Assembly: GCA_038049695.1 (NCBI GenBank)
Contig: CP142453.1
Location: 125,401,001 to 125,465,000, forward strand
Source of the DNA: Cinnamomum chago
Taxonomy: Eukaryota > Streptophyta > Magnoliopsida > Laurales > Lauraceae
DNA: 64,000 nt
Direction: 5' to 3'
Shown: piece by piece, positions 33,900 to 46,588 of the stretch
Layout: each line of letters begins with the position of its first letter
How positions within the stretch are numbered: position 1 is the first letter of the stretch
Made by a program: the position numbers and the translations under genes
The notes under the pieces: generated by a model
What the model was told of the DNA's origin: nothing
The model's input: the letters and a program-made list of their open reading frames with translations, nothing else
Database searches by the model: none

Positions 33900-36800
33900 G
33901 GGTCCAACAAGAGAAAGTTTTAAGGTTGGCCACCTGTCAAGAGGAACCCTGATGTACTCAGAATAGGTGAGATTCTACACGGGTTTCGCTATTTTGGATT
34001 TCTCAGATCCTGGAAGGGAAAAAAATGAGGAGACAAATATTTTAGCGATTGAGGAAGCCTTTCACCTGTCTTAGGATGGTGATAAAAGATTTTCGTCAAC
34101 TGGCTAAAAGAAAGAGCAGCTGGCTAAAAGAAAGAGCAACCATGGAGATCATCTCATCCTTGATGATTGTTTGGCCCTAACACTACCTTCACACACGTCG
34201 GCTTTCATTACAAATCAGTGAATATGAGATGGAATGGTTAATTCTTGCCTCACAAATGAAAATATCCACATGGTTGCCGTTAGGACTGAACGCCAAAACC
34301 CAGCTATTGAAAAGTGTAAGGACAAATTGGGTAATGCATACTATAAAATGATGTGGATAATAGGAAGGGCAAGGAGGTGAAACTGTTTTCTTTTTCCTTT
34401 TTCTTTTTCTTTTCAGAAATTGATTTTCTTAAATAATTTGAATTCTCATCAATTAATATATATTCACTATTTGTTAATAAGTTTTGGAAAACCTAGAACC
34501 AACAGTAACATTTGGCGTTTACTGGGGGAAAAAAAAAACAGTAACACTGGCAACACATATTTTATCACACTAGAAAGATTATGCACTATAGACCCTGTAT
34601 CTCAATGTAGCAGTGGTTGTAATGTATTCGGATCCTTCTATAAACCAGAGTGCCTGTACCAGATGCTTGGACAAGAGTGATACCATATCACACAAATCAG
34701 TATTCTATGCATAGTGTAGCAGCAATTCCTGGCAAACCAATTTTCTTTTATAGTTTTTAACAATCATTATGAAAATATACAGAAGACTATCTAATTACAG
34801 TGTATCAATCACTCTAGCTTATTGATGAAGCCAATGTACTCAGATGAGAAAAATCTGATAAAATAAGGATGCCAAAACTATATATAAAATGTTCTCATCA
34901 AATATCAGAATAGAAGTTTTTCTCCATATATAATCGCTTAAGTTTGTAAATCTCACTTTCTGTCTTTAATTTGTACTGTTAGCAGAATGAATTGAACCTT
35001 CCAGAAAACTAGTGGGTTCAAACTTGTACGTTTTAAATTGTCTAGCAGTAGATAGAGGATTTTAGTTCATAATACTTGCTCTTTTGAGTGAAACAATTAA
35101 GAAAGGCAAGGAAATTGATGATTTGAATCAGTCCAGATAATATGATCAACTCAGGTAATCTGATTTAACTTGGGCAAAATCAATCAAACATTAAGCCCCG
35201 GTCTGATGTAAGTGATACTGGGGCTCACCACCATACATGCAGGACCAAGGATTCAACTTGATAAGAAGTGGATGCCACAGCTGTAGATTTTCCTTATAGT
35301 ACACAATTTAAAATACTACCATTGTCATTCTTTCTTTTCCCATTTATGTCAACATAATTCATGTTATTCAGACCTGTATATTCTATTCTACAGTTCTTCA
35401 GAAAACCTTGACATTACCCACCCGAAAGAATAATTATCAGCATCAAATTGTGAAATGAACCACTTAGTAACCACTGAGTAATAATATTAATAATACCAAA
35501 TTGTCAAAGATGGCCTTGGTCAAACCATTGTACAGATGACGAACTTCAGAAAAGCATAACTGTGTCTCAGATTTAATAACTAATCTTACTCATAACCTTC
35601 TTGATGTAGTCTTAAGTACCCTCCAATATCGGTGTGATTTAAGAGTTCGTCAGATAGGAGCTTGGATGAAGTGGATAGGTGGTCAGTTACCTATGTTATT
35701 GTTGACTTGCTGTAACCATCAAAACAAACCAACCAAATTTGAACCTGAAATCAGATGTCTTCAGCATCCAAACACAATCAGGATTGATGCACGCCCCAGC
35801 CCCACCACTACAAAAGCTGTTAGATATGGTTTACACATGCTGCCCCACATCAGCTGCTGCACTTTTAACTACTGGATCAGGATGACTTGATGTCTGCTCA
35901 TGACGAACAGGGAGACATAAAATCAACTTTTCCATTCTCTAACCAGATCATGTTTACATAGTGTCATTTCATATTTGAAATGGAAACAATATTAACCAGG
36001 CTAATAGGAATGGTTTTCAGGCTAATAGGTATGGTTTTGTAGCACAGAAGGAACTCTGATGTAGCCATGGTTTAGACCTGAAGCAAGCAGAAAAATGTTA
36101 ACACCTGGGATTGTGTTACCTGCCTCCAAATTAATAAGAAACAGCCCTTAAGGGGTACTGAATCGCACCTAGATCTTAGAACCCCACCAAGATTAACGAA
36201 TGGGGATCACCCCTTTGCAAGACCTCGAGGTTCAGGGTTCAAGAAGCTCTGCAAAGTTGATGCCCCAAGGAGAAAACTCTCACATGTTCTTTCTATTATT
36301 CTATTTTTTTTATATCTCCAATCACCCAAGCATTTAGGCCTGTTGGCTGGACTGGGCCTGCTAGTAGATATGGCTGCCAAATCAGCCCCTCCACATGTAG
36401 ATTCTGCCTTTTCTTTGGCCCCTGCACCCCTAGCCCCTCCACATGTGTTCTAAGGAGAACTTACAGTGGAATGAATTGGACCTATGGATTGGTTGCCTCT
36501 CAATGTCAAAAACACATGGCACTAGCTTGCATCACATACAAAATGAGAGATAACAATCGTGCAGTCACTACTACTAGAACATAAAATCATTACTTCTAAA
36601 GATTAGCCTTTCCTTCAACAAGATCAAATTATCATTTCTAAATAAAAGACAAACATTCTTTAAAATTAAATTCTCATTTTTGTGGTTGTCAATTAAAATC
36701 TACCATCAGCTTTAGCACATGACATCCTAACATGAATAGAAATAAAACAGAGAACACATGAAAAATGTTAAGAGGATTGATAAATACAAAGAAGAAGACA

Positions 36801-36943
36801 AAACAACCAAAACCTTCCACACCCATTTCCTTCAACAACTCACTTGCGTTCATTGGATTTAGATTTTATTGAATTCTCTTCCAGAAAGACATGTTGGTGC
36901 TGTTCTACCAATGAGTAACCTTAAAATAGGGCAACCCCCATGA
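33900..36943. other. Intergenic region before the XPT gene
   Basis: No gene recognised. A 20-bp unit is duplicated in tandem at 34100-34119 and 34120-34139, and a 22-bp near-duplication with 'ggctaatagg' sits at 36000-36045. The last 100-150 bases should be the 3' UTR of the gene ending at 36944. Confidence 0.45.
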
Positions 36944-38158
36944 TCAGTTCTTCTTTCCACTTCCATCCTTCTTCCCTTTCCTCTCAATTGTAGCCTGTGA
37001 ATACAAGAAAGTCCCAAAGATCGCAATTGCAGATCCTAACGCATTCAAAGGCCGGACGGGGTTCCTGAAAACCAGAATTGTAGCCACAATGACAACCACC
37101 CTCTTCATTGTATTTCCAACCGAGAATGTCAGAGGGCTAATATCATCAAGCGCCTGGTAAGATGACTGGTTATAGAGATGATAAAATATCCCAGACAGAA
37201 TTACCCAAAGGTAGAAAGTCGACGGTTTGCCGACTACTGTGATCGCCTGCCGATACCCTTCAAGCCACTGAGATCCCTCAACAAGCATGGCGACAGGAAA
37301 TAAGTAAAACAACGACACTATACTAATCAATCCATACAAATTCAGCCCATTAACTTCCTTGAAATTCTGTAAGCTCTTCTTGGAGTATATGTTCCTCAGA
37401 ACAAAACCCACATTGCTGATGAGAGCACCCGACAATCCCTGTGGATTGAAGGAAACTTCAGTAACTGCGGCAAGAGAGCACCCCAGAACAATAGGGAGGA
37501 TAGAGAGCCAGACAGTTATTGGGTAGGAGTAGCCAAGAAAGGATGAAAAGACCACAGAGAAGACAGGTTCTGAAGATTTGATGACATGGGTGAAGGAGAC
37601 TGCAACCTTAGATAATGAAACACAGGCAGAGATGTGGCCTATGCTGTGGAAGAGAGAAGGGCCAAGAAGAGCTAAGATGAGGTCCTTGGAGATCTTTGGA
37701 TAGGGTTGAAGATTGAAAGACCACAGGAAAAACATCCAGATAGACCCTGTAAGCAATTGAAATGAAGCAAGAAGCCATGGATAGGGGAAGATGTTTAAGG
37801 CCTTCTTGTTATAAATGTTGAAGATGACGTTCTGGAAGTACCATAGACCAAAAATAACAGCTAGTTGAAGGGTCTTAGGCTTGGAACCTTCATCTTTATC
37901 TGGACTGGTGTGTTGGGGGGCACTGTCTGCAGCTGCTCTGAGAGTCTGGGATCTGGGTTTGTTGGAGAAATGAGATTTCAGAAGTGGATCAAAAGGAGGG
38001 GAAGGTGTGGGGAATCTGTGGTAGGATTTGAGGAAATTGTTGGGTAGGTTCTGATTGAGATTAAGGGGGAGTCCATTGATGGATTTGGAGTAGGACCTGA
38101 AGTTGCTTCTGTTGCTGTGGAGAGAAATTGGAAAGGTGTGAAGATTCAAAGGAAGCAT
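36944..38158 (-). CDS. XPT: Plastid xylulose 5-phosphate/phosphate translocator-like protein
   Basis: Inner-envelope antiporter of the plastid phosphate translocator family (drug/metabolite transporter fold). It would exchange pentose or triose phosphates for phosphate, linking the cytosolic pentose phosphate pathway to plastids. One uninterrupted exon codes 404 residues from ATG 38158; an earlier in-frame ATG at 38236 adds 26 hydrophobic residues and fits a transit peptide less well. Residues 1 to about 75 are Ser/Asn/Pro-rich and acid-poor (transit peptide). From residue 96 the KTLQLAVIFGLWYFQN block begins, followed by about eight to ten membrane segments. The phosphate-binding residues of the family are present as K194 (HVIKSSEP) and K352-R353 (NTMKRVVV). 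The lack of introns and the GKKN tail favour XPT over the intron-containing glucose 6-phosphate translocators, which share most motifs. No lesion. Confidence 0.85.
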   Translation of the reverse strand: MLPLNLHTFPISLHSNRSNFRSYSKSINGLPLNLNQNLPNNFLKSYHRFPTPSPPFDPLLKSHFSNKPRSQTLRAAADSAPQHTSPDKDEGSKPKTLQLAVIFGLWYFQNVIFNIYNKKALNIFPYPWLLASFQLLTGSIWMFFLWSFNLQPYPKISKDLILALLGPSLFHSIGHISACVSLSKVAVSFTHVIKSSEPVFSVVFSSFLGYSYPITVWLSILPIVLGCSLAAVTEVSFNPQGLSGALISNVGFVLRNIYSKKSLQNFKEVNGLNLYGLISIVSLFYLFPVAMLVEGSQWLEGYRQAITVVGKPSTFYLWVILSGIFYHLYNQSSYQALDDISPLTFSVGNTMKRVVVIVATILVFRNPVRPLNALGSAIAIFGTFLYSQATIERKGKKDGSGKKN

Positions 38159-38259
38159 TTTTTGTTGTTCTGCAAATGAGAAGTGTAACAGGACCCAAAA
38201 CAGAGGAAATGGGAATCTGATATTTTTACTCTGCAAGGACTGGTAATCTGGTATGTAGG

Positions 38260-40700
38260 GGATTTTGTCATAATGGCCCCTTCTTTTCAGTAAATCTCAA
38301 AGAAGCCGCTTATGTTTCTCATTTTCCCAATTAGAGAAATACTTTGTATTGTAAATGTAAATCACTATTTTGCAATAATGTAATGTTTAAATGTTTTGTG
38401 ATAAAAAATAAATTCATCTTCTTGCTTTAATAAGCATGTGTAGATCATGTCAATGAATTTTAAATCATACATCTTCATCGAATATTTTAATATTTAATTT
38501 GGATTTTTCATGCAATACATGTGAATTTTGCATTTTTAATCGACTTTTACCTAACCTAACGAGTAAATAAATATAAAGTTAAGGTTTATGAGCACTGAAC
38601 CTCATTTGTCAGAAAAGTGGGATTATATATTTTTGTATGCTAGGTATCATTATGAGATTAGTGGCTTTGATCTCTTTTTAAACTTGGTAAGTAGATTTGA
38701 CATTTTCATTATTTGAGAAGAGTAAAAGCTTCATTTATAGGGGCTTTTTGGATTTTTTTTAAAAGCTTAATTAGGAGCTTGTAAAAACCAAGAGTTTAAT
38801 TAATTTATTTATATACCACATAATGTTTTTCGGGTTTAAAGTTATTAGCTTGTGGTATATATCTTGTGATACATCCATGCCTTTTATTCTCCAATTTATG
38901 CACGATTACTCTATCCACCACCAAATGTACTATTATTTTATAATTAACTTGAGAAAAGTAGACAATAACAATTAATGAGTTATAACTATGCCAATGATGA
39001 AGGAGATGAATTTTACAAACTTAAGAGAAAATCAAGTCCAATTAAGAACCACTAATCCATATAGCTCATTTATCCAATCCATACCCGTCATAATATTTTT
39101 TTAATGTCGATGAATCCTCCAGCAGTTGACCAGTAAAACCTCACCCACTATTACTATAAATCAGATAAGGCTCGGTAGGGTAACAATTTAAGTACAATAA
39201 TAGTTTAAGTGTGGGTCGTTTTAATAATTTTACTAGAGAAAAAGGGTAAATAGTACACAAGCAAAGGTGTCATTCCAAGCTCAAAATTAACTAACCAGGT
39301 TTCCATTTTCATCAGTCCGGATGTATGACTAAATCTTAAAAATTACAGGGGCCTACTTTTAAATCTAAGAAATGTTAAGGGGGGTGCATAAAAAAAAACT
39401 CAAAAACCACTGTGCATGGAAGATTCGTTGGATAAGTAGAAGCAGAGCGGCATATTCGGCATTATTCAACTACTTTAAGTTATGGCGCCATATTTTGTTG
39501 CCACTTAAATCGTGATACTTCTCTTCAACTATTAAGATACAACGTGGGCCAAAGCCCAAAGGTAGTGTGTCTGTGTGCGCATTCACTGTTGAGCCTGACT
39601 TGTGGGAAATCCTGTGCTTTCATAAAAAAAAAATGGCCAATCTTTCTGGCCTGTTCAACTGTAGTCAACTGGAGATGCCTTTTTAAAATTAAGTTCACTA
39701 TCAATAGTTAAAAGAGGAAGAAGATTGTGAGGCTTAAGACATGAAGGTAACAAGGGAGATGGTGATGGTCTTAATCTTTCTGTCCTGTTCAACTGCATGG
39801 TTCGAGCCAGTACTTGCACGCATACAACCCAACACAATCAACAGCTATATCAACTGCAGATAGCGCCACAACAAGGAACTAGGCATATGGTGCCCCACTA
39901 GCGGGCGGAGAAAGCTAAGCATGTTTGTTAGCCAAGAGAAAAGGATGGTTCTGCGTTAGTCTGACTGCCAACAACGGAAGGACCATTAATCCGAGCCCTA
40001 CTTGTTGCAAACTTTCGAAAAGAATTAAGAGATAACTGCGAGGATGATAGGTCTAACAAGTTCATCTTCAATTGTGGATCATCAGAGAAAGGACCTTCAG
40101 TTGCACCTGCATCTGCTGCCGACTATATATACTAGCTAGATACAAATAGAAATAAGAGTTTGGATACTTGATGTTTCTCACTAAAATAAAAACAAAGGTT
40201 TTCAATGGTATTCATGGTGTCGGATCTCTGTCTATTATTTTGAATCCGTGTGAAAGCTCTCCCCCTTTTTAAGAGACTATGATTATAATACTATGAGCAC
40301 TGATCAGCAGCTTCCTCGATCTTCTCTTTTTTCTATTCTTATGAATCTCTTTTTTCTAGATATATGTCTATGCAGCCATGATGGGTATCATACTGTGTGA
40401 GGTAAACTGTTCAAAATAGAGAGGAAAACATTTGTAATCAACTAGATACCATAGCCTTTCTATATCCACTAGAACAATAGTGATGATTTCTGATTTTTCT
40501 TGGTCCGTTAAGATTTCTACATCTTCCAGTGAATAACCATACAGCAATATATATCCACCTAGCACCTGATGGGTCCAATATTGCACAAAGTTGAATCTCA
40601 TGGTATACAGCGAGGTGGGTGGAATTGTCTTCTATAAGAAGTATCTGATTAGATGTAACCAATATTAGCCATAAAGCTGAACACATTTGAAAATGAGTAG
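38260..40700. other. Intergenic, upstream of XPT
   Basis: AT-rich sequence with short ORFs only. The first 200 bases should contain the XPT promoter, but I could not choose a TATA box. Nothing else recognised. Confidence 0.4.
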
Positions 40701-40704
40701 CAGT

Positions 40705-41150
40705 AAGTAGGGGTGTAAATGAAAACTGAAAAACCGTCTAACCAAACCGAATCGCGGTTAATAACCATGTTTCACGGTTTAGTTATGGTTACGGCTATTG
40801 AAATCGGAAAACCCACTTTACAGTTCAGTTACGGTTTTTGTCTCAACTCACGGTTATTAATTGAACCGAACTGTGAAAAGAAAACCTAAGGGCATTAATA
40901 AAAAATACTTTCTTTTTACAGTAAAATATTATGCCATTCTCCAACTATGACTTTTTTTTTTGCACAATTATTTTGATTAGTAAATGGCAAAATTTCCACA
41001 ATTTTTTTTTAAGAAACAATTAACCATAACCGAACTGTTAACCGCAGTTAACCGCTATTCGGTTTTTAATGATGTTTCATGGTTCGGTTACGGTTACGAT
41101 TTTTAAAAATAAAAAATCGTAAAATACGATTCGATTAACGATTTTCCCAT
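40705..41150. repeat. Dispersed 'ggttcggtt' repeat
   Basis: It begins 'gtaggggtgtaaatgaaaa' and is full of alternating 'aaccgaac' and 'cggttacggtt' words, a well-known type of plant dispersed repeat often placed among hAT-like nonautonomous elements. I found no matching right terminus or target duplication, so class is uncertain. Confidence 0.5.
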
Positions 41151-41748
41151 AATGAGTGGTCAAACGAACTGTTATAGTGATGCAATGACAATAATGGCTT
41201 TTTTCCAATACGCTTGTAAAGTGAATTTAAGTAAACGATACAGGCCGGAAAAGAAGAATGATCTGATCAAAAAGTGAAAAATTTTAAAGCATACCAAGAC
41301 TTTGACTTTTGTTATTTTGTAACATGTGAAGGAACTTTTGACTTTTTTGGGGAAAAAATGAAGAGTCCCTTTTGTCTTTTGTCTTTTAGTGAAATGAGAG
41401 ATTCACTTTCTGACTTGGAAAAAAAAAAAAAAAGAGGTGGATTTAGAAATTTTGTATTTTTTATAAGACCCATTTTCTTGTCTCTCAATTAAATTCACTT
41501 GTGAAGTGAATGACCCAAAGGGGCCCGATTCTAAGGAAATTAGCTATCTTTTTCCCATGGAAAATAGAAACCAAACAATCCATAAATAAAACAAGGCATT
41601 TCGTCTCCATAAAGCACAGCTCTTAGAAGAGGCTACCAATTATTTTCTTTTCCCCACATCATGCATCATAAAAATAAAAGGCGAAATCAGAACCTAAATC
41701 ATATCAAGAACAACCTCGCTAATGAAATAGGAAACATGTTCCTAAACT

Positions 41749-43044
41749 CTACTGATTGGCACAATCCGTTGGCTGGAATGCCACCTTCATGTTCTGAAGA
41801 TCGTATCCGATCTTGAAGTTCTGTTGCGCAATATTTCCAAAGATAGACTGAGATTCCGTAGCTTTGAAAGCAGCACAAGCCACATTTTGATCCACCTGAA
41901 TGAAGGTATTCAACGCCCCTAGAACCACTTCCGCACCATCGAATCCAAACTTCACTTCAGGAACGTTGGCACCCGTTCCAAACTGGTAGCAGAGATCAAG
42001 TTCCCCTGACGGGTCCTGGGCTGATGGGAGATTGATGGCAGCCTCCAACACAGATAGAAGCTCTTGATAGACCGACGTGGGAAGGTAAGTGAGGGTCGAG
42101 CCCGAGTCGATGACGATGTTGCCTCTTTCTATCTGAGGAAGAGAGACGATCTTGTCTCCTACACTGATCTTTTGGAGGGTGAGATAGAAGAAGGTTTCAT
42201 GGCCTTGTTTGGAGATGAGAGGAGTGGAGACTGCTCCATTGCCAGAGACAACAGCACTGTCACCAAAATCCATGCGGCTGCTGGCCTTATTCTCACCAAG
42301 AGGCACCAAGCAGTAGGCAAATTTCCCATCTACGGAAGAACTCAACTGAGAGATCAAGGAAAGGGGCCCACCTCCAAGGCCCACCAGACCAGCTCCATGG
42401 CTGTTGAAGGTCCCACCATTGTTGTGCCCGCACCCAAACGCTACCTTTAGGAATTCTACGCTGGACCCACTTCCACTAGCTGAAGTACTCAACCTAAGCG
42501 TCTCCGACGCAAGAGCTCCTATGGTGAAGGACTTGTCCTCATAGCGGTATGAGTACTGACAGGTATTATCACTTTTGCAGGAGTGCTTAGGAAGGGCCGA
42601 GCATGGGCTGGAATTGCACGAGAGGTCGACGTAAGTAGAAGAGTTGGTTGGGTCAAAGAGAGGGGCGTCCTGGTCGTAGCAAGACTCACAGGGACTGCAC
42701 TGAGTCCAGATGAGATCACTTCCCGTGTCGGCAATGGCAAGGATTTGAACGGGTGGGGTGCCCAGAGATATTGTCATGAGATAGCTTCCGCTGCTGGGCA
42801 GCACTTTAGAAGATATGTCTGTGGAAGTGGTGGAAATAGTAGAATGGAAGTAGTCAATGCGAGAATTCGATCGACGAATGGCTCTCGACATGCGATCGGA
42901 GAGAGTATCAGATGGGTTGTAAAATGGGGAACGTGGAGAGTCACGGTGGATGAGGTCAATGCTGAAACCGGCAGCGTCGAGGCTGTTGGGCAGAAGAAAG
43001 CAGAAGAAGATGGCAAGGGGGAGAAGAAAAGCACTTGAAGCCAT
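41749..43044 (-). CDS. CDR1-like (nepenthesin-type) aspartic protease
   Basis: Predicted secreted pepsin-family (A1) protease, 431 residues, single exon, ATG 43044. Residues 1-24 form a hydrophobic signal peptide. A short propeptide (FSIDLIHRDSPRSPFYNP) typical of the CDR1 group follows. The mature protease has both active-site motifs: D106-T-G-S in IADTGSDLIWTQC and D313-S-G-S in IVIDSGSTLTYLP. The Cys-rich nepenthesin insert (CSPCESCYDQD...CNSSPC) comes straight after the first motif. It ends without a GPI or vacuolar signal. Length and architecture are normal. Arabidopsis CDR1 acts in apoplastic disease-resistance signalling; whether this copy does is unknown. A TATA box lies about 65 bases upstream and a 54-bp tandem repeat just beyond. 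Long ORFs on the opposite strand are shadows. Confidence 0.92.
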   Translation of the reverse strand: MASSAFLLPLAIFFCFLLPNSLDAAGFSIDLIHRDSPRSPFYNPSDTLSDRMSRAIRRSNSRIDYFHSTISTTSTDISSKVLPSSGSYLMTISLGTPPVQILAIADTGSDLIWTQCSPCESCYDQDAPLFDPTNSSTYVDLSCNSSPCSALPKHSCKSDNTCQYSYRYEDKSFTIGALASETLRLSTSASGSGSSVEFLKVAFGCGHNNGGTFNSHGAGLVGLGGGPLSLISQLSSSVDGKFAYCLVPLGENKASSRMDFGDSAVVSGNGAVSTPLISKQGHETFFYLTLQKISVGDKIVSLPQIERGNIVIDSGSTLTYLPTSVYQELLSVLEAAINLPSAQDPSGELDLCYQFGTGANVPEVKFGFDGAEVVLGALNTFIQVDQNVACAAFKATESQSIFGNIAQQNFKIGYDLQNMKVAFQPTDCANQ

Positions 43045-43110
43045 GGGTAGTCAAGGAGGGAAAGTCTCAAGTGTTCAAATGAATGTGAAGAAAGAGGAGA
43101 GGGTTCTTCT

Positions 43111-43119
43111 CATTTATAG
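43111..43119 (-). promoter_or_regulatory. TATA box of the aspartic protease gene
   Basis: The minus strand reads 'ctataaatg' about 65-75 bases upstream of the ATG at 43044, the usual place for a short-leader plant gene. Confidence 0.6.
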
Positions 43120-43150
43120 AGAAAGAAACATTTAAAGATCATATACACAT

Positions 43151-43258
43151 GATAAGAAATGATCATGAGATCATGTGCTGATGTAAGTATCGTGATGAAA
43201 AACAGATAAGAAATGATCATGAGATCATGTGCTGATGCAAGTATGGTGATGGAAAACA
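43151..43258. repeat. 54-bp tandem duplication in the aspartic protease promoter
   Basis: Copies at 43151-43204 and 43205-43258 differ by three visible bases. Each contains 'gatcatgagatcatg', itself an imperfect palindrome. Placed 30-140 bases upstream of the TATA box, it could double a regulatory site. Confidence 0.8.
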
Positions 43259-43259
43259 G

Positions 43260-45830
43260 AGATGGGCCACCTTTGCATGTTCTAGCTCTCTCGTTCCCAT
43301 TATTTCCTACTAGCCCAAACGTACATTACATATATAGTTAGGTTTCCTCAGTATATCAATCTTTATTAAATATTAAAACAGAGGATTTTTATGACTATCA
43401 TGAACAGAAAAAAAAAAACTCAACTACAAAAATCAAGATTTAATTCGACTAAATGCTCTCATTTTTTATGCAGTTAGGACATTAAATTTTGAGTAAGCTT
43501 CTACAGTAAAGCAAACTCCAATTCTAATTCCTATCTTGTGAAAAGAAGGAAGATTCCATTGACTTAGATCTCATCATATGAGGATAAGATGGTTGTATCA
43601 CCGGGAATCGCGGTCATGAAAAGTGATCATATTTGAAGTTTTTTGGAATCCAAAAGGTGGGTCCAATTATTTGATTTTTAGGTAGAGGAATTTCTGTATG
43701 CCGTCTGGTCTATGGTCCAAGAGGTTGTTTTCCTTTCAGATAAAAGAGCAAAGGGAACTGGTTTTCCTCGAACCCTGAATGGGAAGTCAAAATGTCCACA
43801 CATGCACACTGGTTTCTTGCACTAAACACTACATGGGTTGGGGAAATTTTCTCCCAGGGGTCGTCTGCATCCTATTGGAGGGTGCCTTTAAGCCCTACAT
43901 TTCTGTTGTTGTTTTTATTTGTCCAAAGCGAAAACAGAAGCCCAGACACCTCTTCTTGGAGACCATTTTTAAGTCTTAACACTGTTCATGAAGAAGAGGA
44001 TATATGGTTGGGATGGACACCCAGTTCTCTATTATGTTCCAACTGTCAAACATGGATGGATGGGATTTGTTTCATTGAACGTTCGGCTGTGCTGCATGTC
44101 CTCCATCTACACGTAAAGTAATCAGGAATTTCTCCTTGAGCCCTTAACAATTCCTCTGAGGCCTCATCTGTTTGATGATCTAGATGACTACGTACTCTGA
44201 GGCCCACTGCATAGGGGGACACCCCAAAAAAGTAAGAAAAAAGACAGTGTAACCTAACAAAACGTCCACACTATTACACTCAATGGGGACAGGGTTCAGC
44301 CGAACCAGAAAATGGCACAGATCAAGACAATAAACAATCAGTCAGTGCCAGCTAACGGGACTTTTATAAAGTGGTATAGGTCAGTACCTGTGAGGCTGTG
44401 ACGGGTTTTTACAATAAAATCCCATCGTCTGTTCACATTTATGAAACTTTTTTTTCCAATATATATATATATATATATATATGCGCACATCAAAAATACC
44501 TTTTTGTTGGATTTGTGAAAAATTATACTGCTTTTGATAATTATTTTTACAAAATATATTTGTATCAAATAATAAAGAAGATTTTTTTGCTTCATCTTTG
44601 TGGAAAATTAGTTACACAAATATGCCCTTAGTGCTTATTTGATAGCATGCATGAAATGTGCTTATCCGACTTCTATTGAGAAATTTCAAAATATAAAATC
44701 CAATATTTAGCTTTTGTTTTTTGGAAATTCCTTTTTCATAACAATGTATTTCTAATATGGTAGAAAAAGTGTTGACAACCCTATTGAAGACTGCCCTTTT
44801 TAGAGTCTTGCAACGGTTAAGTTGGGAAGAAGTATGCATTTATAAGAGATTTGTTAACTAACTATGTTATAGTCTGGTAGATTTAGACCTTAAATGGTGG
44901 GGCTTGGGCTGGGCTTGAAGCTTAAGCTACAATGAGGATAAGTTGTGTAGAAGTATGTATTTATAAGAGATTTATGTTAGTCTGGTAGTCTAAGACCTTA
45001 ATTGGCGGGGGATTTGGCTTCAGGTTTTAAGCTAAAATGAGGAGGCGTTTCTTCTGCAATTTATTGATCCGGACCGGGAATCCAAATCCCTTTTTGGGTT
45101 GAGTGGGACTGCTTCTCAGCCAAGTTGGACCCAGACCTTTTTTCGGTTGACTCAGATGGCTTCTGGGTTGGGTAGGACTTTGTGAACCTGAAGGTAGTTT
45201 TCAGTAGTTATTAAATATCAATGATAGTTATTGTCCAAAGGATCTTATCGTAACCATCCTAAAAGGGTTGTACCTGATTGATATCTATAAATAGTGTGCA
45301 CATCTCATTAGGGTAGATGACTATCTCTTGCTTGCATTCTAACAATGTCATTTAGATTTCGTTATTGGGTCCTTAACGAGGCTGTTAGGTTTAGGGTTGA
45401 TTTTTGGCTCAATAATCATCGAACAAAATCAATTTTAGCTGAGCTTAAAATTGTATCCCAGGGACTGCTCACCTATTATCCCATTGTTGACTAATATGTT
45501 AACCCGTTGCTAACTTCGTTCAACCCAGTAGTCGAAAATCTTTGATTCATTCATTTGTTCTCTCTTTTCAAAATCAGGTTCCACCAACTCCAAAAGCTTT
45601 TGCACTCAAGTAAGGGTTGAGCTAACCATAAACTAATAACTTGTAAGACATGGATAAAATATTACAAGAAAACAACAATGTTTTATGCATGATGAATCTA
45701 TTGATATTCTGTCCTTCGATTGAACAGTATAGTTTGGTCCTAGTCTTATGAACGATTTACTTTCGATACACGGGGCCTTTTTAAAGGTATGATTACTCTA
45801 TATATGCCTTGAGCCTGATTGACCAGTTCC
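43260..45830. other. Intergenic, repeats only
   Basis: No gene. It holds a (TA)n microsatellite at 44458-44481 and a direct duplication of about 110-120 bp (44820-44940 and 44941-45046, landmarks 'tttataagagattt' and 'tctggta'). ORFs are short and unrecognised. Confidence 0.5.
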
Positions 45831-45835
45831 ATGAG

Positions 45836-46588
45836 TGTAATTGCCTAAATATTACGGGCTTGATCGGGTGAGTATGAAACTCATAATAATGTTGTAAAAC
45901 TTCTTTGGGAAAGATGAATCGCCTTAAAACCTGAAAGGAAAGGAGAAATAGAGATCAGAGACCCTGGTTGCCGTCAGCTGAAGGCTCTCCGATGCCTAAG
46001 TTAGTGCTATCATTGAACAAATGATGGAGAAGGAAGACAAATATGCTAGTATTGCATTGTGTTGCGTGTAGCATGACGCACCTGAGAAGGGGATTATACC
46101 CTTGTATATATAGATTAAAGTCTCACCTGGTGCTCCCTTAGTGTGGGTAGGTGGAGATACTGTTTAGTCGAATCATGAGATGACTTCACGTATCAATGTG
46201 GATGTGATCGTTAGATAAATACAACCCATTATCATTATCCGACGCCCATCCTGTCTGTCAGCACGTTCTGCAACGTAGATGTAGCTTTAAGGAAGTACAA
46301 TCATGGTTTAGTACTCATCTCTGTGGGCATACCGAGCTGAAGATGATACCGAGACTAGATTTAGACGCATCCTGGCATTGTTACAGAGGTGCCTTATACC
46401 GAGACCGAGGTGAGCCTAGTCGGTACTCTTACCGAGGCTAGGTCAAGCTTGGTGCTGGCTGGCACTATTGCAGAGCTGAATGTGTCTTGACACTATTGTC
46501 GAGATTGGAAACCGAGATCGGAATAAGCTAAGTCGGTACTATTACCGAGACTAGCGTAATCATACTCTTAAGAAAACACCCCCACACA
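45836..46588 (-). repeat. 3' LTR (left copy)
   Basis: 753 bases, terminal TG...CA on the minus strand (ends CAATTACA). Over the first 185 aligned bases I count 13 differences from the other LTR, all transitions. Confidence 0.9.

Noticed and set aside
33670-33933. Mirror ORFs on both strands with Gly/Pro/His-rich products
   Set aside because: Both result from the 65-bp-arm palindrome; the products repeat each other and have no start context.
36944-38158. Glucose 6-phosphate translocator (GPT) as the identity
   Set aside because: Core motifs are shared, but the single exon and GKKN-type tail fit XPT better. Not fully excluded without a tree.
36944-38236. Longer XPT start at 38236
   Set aside because: The extra 26 residues are mostly hydrophobic and unlike the transit peptides of the family; the ATG at 38158 gives the usual length.
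39840-39960. Possible tRNA-like segment near 'agcgccacaacaaggaacta'
   Set aside because: No cloverleaf with matching acceptor stem and T-loop could be drawn by eye.
42064-43070. Long plus- and minus-strand ORFs overlapping the aspartic protease
   Set aside because: They are other frames of the protease gene; none shows a domain, and the protease frame has all family motifs.
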